A stretch of DNA of 36,514 nt from NCBI GenBank assembly GCA_030841035.1, contig JAVEDI010000034.1, positions 1-36,514 of the forward strand. The letters run 5' to 3'. Each line of letters starts with the position of its first letter. Position 1 is the stretch's first letter. Both the position numbers and the translations under genes were made by a program. Below the pieces are notes generated by a model. That model worked only from the letters and a program-made list of their open reading frames with translations. It was not told the DNA's origin and searched no databases. The DNA is from Actinomycetota bacterium (lineage in GTDB: Bacteria; Actinomycetota; Actinomycetes; JACCUZ01). Shown here one piece after another: positions 33,666 through 36,514 of this stretch.

Positions 33666-34163
33666 GTGCGCTGGCCTCGACGGACCGCCCCCCTCCCGGA
33701 CGATCAGCGGGCGGCGCTCGGTCTGGGTCCTCGCGAGCGGGTCGTGGCTGCCGCCCGGCTGCGCGGCGGCAGCTGGGTGGCCGCGACCGACCAGGGGCTG
33801 GCGCTGGGCGACCTGCGCATCGACTGGGCCGCGGTGACCCACGCGCAGTGGTCCGACGAGGACGAGACGCTCACGCTGGCGTGGTTGGACGGGAGGGGCA
33901 CCGGCGAGCGGCGGCTGCTGATCGACGACCCCGGAGCCTTCCCCGAGACGGTGCACGCTCGGGTCACCGCGACGATCGTGCTGAGCCGGCGCCTGCGGGT
34001 GGCCGGGCGGCTGGGCGTGCGGGTCGCGGCGCGGCGCCAGCCGGGCAGCGACGAGCTGGTCTGGCAGGCCGTACCGGACCGCGGCGTCGACCCTGATGAC
34101 CCGGCTCTGCGCGCCGGCATCGACGCGGCGATCCGTGAGATGACGACGGAGCTGGGCGCGTAG
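33666..34163 (+). CDS. Conserved-looking hypothetical protein
   Basis: This 165-residue soluble protein has an Arg-rich N-terminus (RWPRRTAPLPDDQRAALGLG), then RVVAAARLRGGSWVAATDQG, a W-containing strand region (LRIDWAAVTHAQWSDEDETL) and a C-terminal helix (IDAAIREMTTELGA). The pattern of strands looks like a small beta-rich domain, but I do not recognise a family. No signal peptide or membrane helix. It is convergent with the topoisomerase gene, with 3 bp between the stop codons. The start is supported by the -10 box at 33652-33657. Confidence 0.75.
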   Translation: MRWPRRTAPLPDDQRAALGLGPRERVVAAARLRGGSWVAATDQGLALGDLRIDWAAVTHAQWSDEDETLTLAWLDGRGTGERRLLIDDPGAFPETVHARVTATIVLSRRLRVAGRLGVRVAARRQPGSDELVWQAVPDRGVDPDDPALRAGIDAAIREMTTELGA

Positions 34164-34166
34164 CGG

Positions 34167-35252
34167 TTAGGCGGCCGTGCGGGCGGCGCGGCTCGTGCGT
34201 GCCGGCTTCGTGACGGCGCGCGCCGCAAGGCGCTTGGGTGCCTTCAACATCCGCAGTACGGCGGCCTCCACCTGGCCGTGCGTCGCCGGCTGGCCGAAGT
34301 CGACGTCCGCCCCCAGGCGCTCGAGCGCGCGGGCCACGGTGACCCCGTCGTCGTAGAGGTCGATGACGCGAGGATCGATGTAGGACGACCGGCACACCGC
34401 CGGGGTGTTGCCGAGGTAGGCGCTCACCTCGGTCACGACGCGGTTGACGGCCCGCTTGCGCGCGCTCGCCGACGCCGGGGCGCTGGTCGACACGGCGAGG
34501 CCCACGGCGGTGAGCACGGTGGCATGCCAGGTCCGGAAGTCCTTGGCGCTCACCTCAGCGCCGAGGACGTGCTTGAGGTAGCCGTTGATGTCGGCGCTGC
34601 TGATGTCGTGCCAGCCGTCACGGTCGCGGTAGGCCAGGATCTCCTCGCCACCGCCGTCGCGCTTGAGCAGCGCTCGCACGACCTTGGTGACGCTCGGGTC
34701 CACGATGGCCTGCTGGCGCTGCTTGCCGCTCTTGGCGATGTAGTCGAAGGAGACGAGGTCGCCGATGACGGTCACGTGCTCACGGCGCATTGTCGCGAGT
34801 CCGTAGGTGCCGTTGTCCTCGGCGTAGGTCTCGCCGCCGACGCGGAAGAAGCCGAGGTCCAGCAGCCGGAATGCGGTGGCGAGCACCCTGGTGCGGGTCA
34901 GACCGCGCCCGGCAAGGTGCCCGCGCACGGTCTCGCGGGCCGCCGGCAGCCGGCGGGCGAAGTCCAGGACCCGTTCGTGCTTCGCGGCGTCGCGCTGCAC
35001 CCGCCAGTCGTCGTGGTAGCGGTACTGGCGGCGACCGGCGGCGTCGGTGCCCAGGGCCTGGATGTGCCCGCGCGGATGCTGGCAGATCCAGACGTCGGTC
35101 CAGCCCGGCGGGATCACGAGGGCGGCGATGCGATCCAGGACCTCGGGGTCGGTGACCTTGCTGCCGTCGGGGTGGACGTAGGAGAAGCCGCGACCGCGCC
35201 GCACCCGGCGGATACCGGGGCCGGCGCAGTCGACCCGCTTGAGCCGTGCCAT
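34167..35252 (-). CDS. DNA topoisomerase IB
   Basis: This 361-residue enzyme relaxes DNA supercoils through a 3'-phosphotyrosine intermediate. The catalytic tyrosine is predicted as Y291 in CRSSYIDPRVIDLY. R240 and H243 in AKDFRTWHATVL are the usual active-site partners, and the N-terminal DNA-binding domain includes GFSYVHPDG and VIPPGWTDVWICQHPRGHIQ. The C-terminal tail is rich in Lys, Arg and Ala (LAARAVTKPARTSRAARTAA). ATG 35252 starts the conserved RLKRVDCAGPGIRRVRRGRG. This eukaryotic-like type occurs in many bacteria as an accessory topoisomerase. Confidence 0.94.
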   Translation of the reverse strand: MARLKRVDCAGPGIRRVRRGRGFSYVHPDGSKVTDPEVLDRIAALVIPPGWTDVWICQHPRGHIQALGTDAAGRRQYRYHDDWRVQRDAAKHERVLDFARRLPAARETVRGHLAGRGLTRTRVLATAFRLLDLGFFRVGGETYAEDNGTYGLATMRREHVTVIGDLVSFDYIAKSGKQRQQAIVDPSVTKVVRALLKRDGGGEEILAYRDRDGWHDISSADINGYLKHVLGAEVSAKDFRTWHATVLTAVGLAVSTSAPASASARKRAVNRVVTEVSAYLGNTPAVCRSSYIDPRVIDLYDDGVTVARALERLGADVDFGQPATHGQVEAAVLRMLKAPKRLAARAVTKPARTSRAARTAA

Positions 35253-35278
35253 CGGTGTCGCGACCCTCCCGGCGATCG

Positions 35279-35497
35279 CTATTCGCTGCGTTCGCGGGCG
35301 AGCTTGTCGTCGAGCGACTCACCCTCGAGCTGCTCGGCGACGGTGGTGCCATGGGCGTCAGCCCCGGTGAACCCGTCACCCGGCAGGGCGGGCTCCTCTG
35401 GGTCGGGCACGCGAGAGCGCTCGGGGGAGTTGTCGTCAGCGACCTCGGGGATGTCGCCGTTGTCGACGTCGGGCGCTTCCTGGGCGTACTCGCTCAC
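35279..35497 (-). CDS. Small acidic DUF5709-like protein
   Basis: This 72-residue hydrophilic, acidic protein ends in GTTVAEQLEGESLDDKLARE, the type of C-terminal signature seen in actinobacterial DUF5709 proteins. Function is unknown. GTG 35497 is preceded by AAGGAG (on the minus strand) at normal spacing. It lies between the YtxH-like and topoisomerase genes, all on the minus strand, so co-transcription is possible. Confidence 0.7.
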   Translation of the reverse strand: MSEYAQEAPDVDNGDIPEVADDNSPERSRVPDPEEPALPGDGFTGADAHGTTVAEQLEGESLDDKLARERSE

Positions 35498-35542
35498 GCG
35501 GCTCTCCTTGCTGGCCTGGTGGTGGTGCGCTGGTGGGACGAC

Positions 35543-35857
35543 TCAGCCCATCTGGCCGTTGCTGCCGGCGATCCCGCCCGGCGTCATGTCGTCGGGGCCG
35601 TGACCCATCCGGGCAGGCTTCTTTTCCTGCCACTTGTCGTGCCACTTGTCGCCCAGCTTGTCGGCGGCCTTGTCCTTGGCCGTCGCGAGCACGTCATTGG
35701 CCTGGTGCTGGATCTGGTTGGCGGTGCTCTGGACCGCTGGGTTGCTGGCGAACGTCCGGGCGGCCTCGCGGATCTGCTCGTAGCGGGCCCGCCCCGCCCG
35801 GCTACCCATGACGTAGCCGGTTGCGAAGCCGGCGAGGAACGTGACCTTGGTGCGCAT
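35543..35857 (-). CDS. YtxH-like small membrane-associated protein
   Basis: This 104-residue protein begins with RTKVTFLAGFATGYVMGSRA, a short hydrophobic, glycine-containing segment typical of YtxH-type proteins. A long amphipathic helical region (RYEQIREAARTFASNPAVQS, then VLATAKDKAADKLGDKWHDK) and a Gly/Met-rich tail follow. The first segment may insert in the membrane. A role in stress or envelope maintenance is suggested for relatives, without proof. ATG 35857 follows an AGGAGG ribosome-binding site (minus strand) at 5-nt spacing, which sets the start against a longer open frame. Confidence 0.75.
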   Translation of the reverse strand: MRTKVTFLAGFATGYVMGSRAGRARYEQIREAARTFASNPAVQSTANQIQHQANDVLATAKDKAADKLGDKWHDKWQEKKPARMGHGPDDMTPGGIAGSNGQMG

Positions 35858-36028
35858 GGCGCCTCCTGGGTTTCGTGAGGGATCCCGCGGTCCGCTCCAC
35901 TGTCCTACGGTGTACGCGCCGCCCATACCCCTGGCTCACGAAGCGACACCTGGCAGCGGTGCGCTCAGGCTGAATGCGCTAATCTGTGACACCGCGACCG
36001 GCGCTGGGAGCCCCCTGGCGACGGACGA

Positions 36029-36101
36029 TCCCCTGTAGCTCAATTGGCAGAGCAGCCGGCTGTTAACCGGCAGGTTTCTGGTTCGAGTCCAGACGGGGGA
36101 G
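36029..36101 (+). tRNA. tRNA-Asn (GTT)
   Basis: A complete cloverleaf: acceptor TCCCCTG / CGGGGGA (one G-T pair), D-arm GCTC / GAGC, anticodon stem GCCGG / CCGGC with loop CTGTTAA (anticodon GTT at 36062-36064), and T-arm TCTGG-TTCGAGT-CCAGA. The discriminator base is G101. CCA is not encoded. Confidence 0.95.
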
Positions 36102-36186
36102 CGCGATGACGCCATGAGGTCCACCGGCTCGACAGCGCCGCCCCTCGGGGCCGGTCTGGTCTCACTCGGGTCGGCTCCCGTCACGC

Positions 36187-36232
36187 GGGGCGGTAGCTCA
36201 GCCGGTTAGAGCAAGGGACTCATGGTCCCTCG
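36187..36232 (+). pseudogene. tRNA-Met (CAT) relic lacking its T-arm and 3' acceptor strand
   Basis: The acceptor 5' strand GGGGCGG, TA, D-arm GCTC...GAGC and a complete anticodon arm AGGGA-CTCATGG-TCCCT are present and closely resemble the intact tRNA-Met 120 bp downstream. The sequence after it (CGCAGGGTAGTGCTCCGCCG) has no T-arm and no proper acceptor partner. The loop CTCATGG differs from the expected CTCATAA. This looks like a truncation product, possibly from integration or excision of a mobile element. Confidence 0.65.
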
Positions 36233-36277
36233 CAGGGTAGTGCTCCGCCGCAGGTCAGAACCTAGATGGCAGGTGAT

Positions 36278-36301
36278 TGACAGCCAAACTGACAGCCAAA
36301 C
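36278..36301 (+). repeat. Two tandem 12-bp repeats upstream of tRNA-Met
   Basis: TGACAGCCAAAC occurs twice without a gap (36278-36289 and 36290-36301). The TGACAG core also recurs in the repeats on the other side of the tRNA-Met gene (36399-36487). Confidence 0.8.
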
Positions 36302-36307
36302 ACTCTC

Positions 36308-36381
36308 GCGGCCGTAGCTCAGACGGTTAGAGCAGCGGACTCATAATCCGCCCGTCGTCGGTTCGAGTCCGACCGGCCGCA
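36308..36381 (+). tRNA. tRNA-Met (CAT)
   Basis: A complete cloverleaf: acceptor GCGGCCG / CGGCCGC (all seven pairs), D-arm GCTC / GAGC, anticodon stem GCGGA / TCCGC with loop CTCATAA (anticodon CAT at 36342-36344), and T-arm GTCGG-TTCGAGT-CCGAC. The fully paired acceptor end rules out initiator tRNA. An elongator methionine tRNA is most likely; a lysidine-modified isoleucine tRNA with the same anticodon is less likely. Confidence 0.93.
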
Positions 36382-36390
36382 CCGCCGGCG

Positions 36391-36514
36391 TGTATTGGTT
36401 CGGCTGAAGCTTGACAGTTGGGCTTCGGTTGAGGCTTTACAGGTCTTCGGCTGATGGTTGACAGCTACTTCGGCTGATTCTTGACACTCCCTGGACATGA
36501 GGGAGATGAGTGTG
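36391..36514 (+). mobile_element. Probable end of a mobile element (IS21-like?), truncated by window
   Basis: Directly after the tRNA-Met gene the sequence starts TGTATTGG and then carries four imperfect repeats of TTCGGCTGA-N2-CTTGACAG. Multiple sub-terminal repeats of this sort are typical of IS21-like elements; integrase arm sites are an alternative. After the repeats, GAGGGAG precedes ATG 36506 and GTG 36512 at the very end, which could be the start of a transposase or integrase gene. The protein itself is outside the window, so the type is unproven. Confidence 0.4.
36399..36487 (+). repeat. Four tandem 19-bp repeats with TTGACA cores
   Basis: Copies start at 36399, 36424, 36446 and 36469 (spacing 25, 22 and 23 bp). 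They read TTCGGCTGAAGCTTGACAG, TTCGGTTGAGGCTTTACAG, TTCGGCTGATGGTTGACAG and TTCGGCTGATTCTTGACAC. The even spacing and shared blocks indicate protein-binding sites, most likely of a recombinase. Confidence 0.8.

Noticed and set aside
35980-35985. TAATCT as -10 box for tRNA-Asn
   Set aside because: It fits TANNNT, but no -35 match lies at 16-18 bp, so I do not list it as a feature.
36187-36265. Second intact tRNA gene with CAT anticodon
   Set aside because: The D and anticodon arms fit, but no T-arm or 3' acceptor strand can be folded, so it is listed as a relic.

Overview
The window is very GC-rich, dense in genes and uses many GTG starts, 4-bp ATGA/GTGA overlaps and TANNNT -10 boxes placed about 7 nt before the start codon. 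Housekeeping genes (glycyl-tRNA synthetase, DusB, PPDK, dGTPase, DnaG, a primary-type sigma factor, topoisomerase IB, tRNAs) look like those of a free-living actinobacterium. Placement near Nocardioides or other Propionibacteriales is only a guess from gene content and order.

Layout. 1-3450: the 3' part of glyS, a GAF-EAL cyclic-di-GMP phosphodiesterase and dusB. 3451-3708: a non-coding island with three 32-bp-period direct repeats plus an inverted copy that forms a long hairpin, then G-rich 9-mer repeats. 3709-5796 (minus): oligopeptidase B. 5952-11811: a five-gene peptide/nickel-type ABC importer operon, divergent from oligopeptidase B, whose binding protein carries a C-terminal membrane anchor. 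11846-18073: a catabolic block with a CrtI-like FAD oxidoreductase, two Rieske oxygenases, a monomeric-sarcosine-oxidase-like flavoprotein and a TetR regulator. The second Rieske frame runs without a stop into an ankyrin-repeat region. 18205-18603: a small secreted Ser/His/Asp-rich protein. 18698-23355 (minus): a tightly overlapping operon of a P1/DmpA peptidase, a CocE/NonD hydrolase, a DUF998 membrane protein and a Gfo/Idh/MocA oxidoreductase, divergent from an HDAC-family amidohydrolase (23422-24486). 24582-33613: ppdK, a DUF218 protein, dgt, a ferredoxin-reductase-like flavoprotein, dnaG and a sigma-70 factor. 33666-35857: a small hypothetical protein, topoisomerase IB, a DUF5709-like protein and a YtxH-like protein. 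36029-36514: tRNA-Asn, a tRNA-Met relic, an intact tRNA-Met, and what looks like the end of a mobile element running out of the window.

The most interesting unit is the 3.7-18 kb block. A 20-bp palindrome, TACTGACTCGTGAGTCAGTA, overlaps the end of the last importer gene just ahead of the catabolic genes. A 17/20 match lies in the divergent region ahead of the importer and oligopeptidase B. Both Rieske proteins carry ExxH-x4-H, with Glu in place of the usual bridging Asp, as in the carnitine/betaine-type oxygenases, and a covalent-FAD sarcosine-oxidase-like enzyme is translationally coupled to the first. I infer a TetR-controlled regulon for import and oxidative N-dealkylation of a quaternary or N-methylated amine, possibly peptide-linked. 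The substrate is unknown, and no dedicated Rieske reductase is present in the window.
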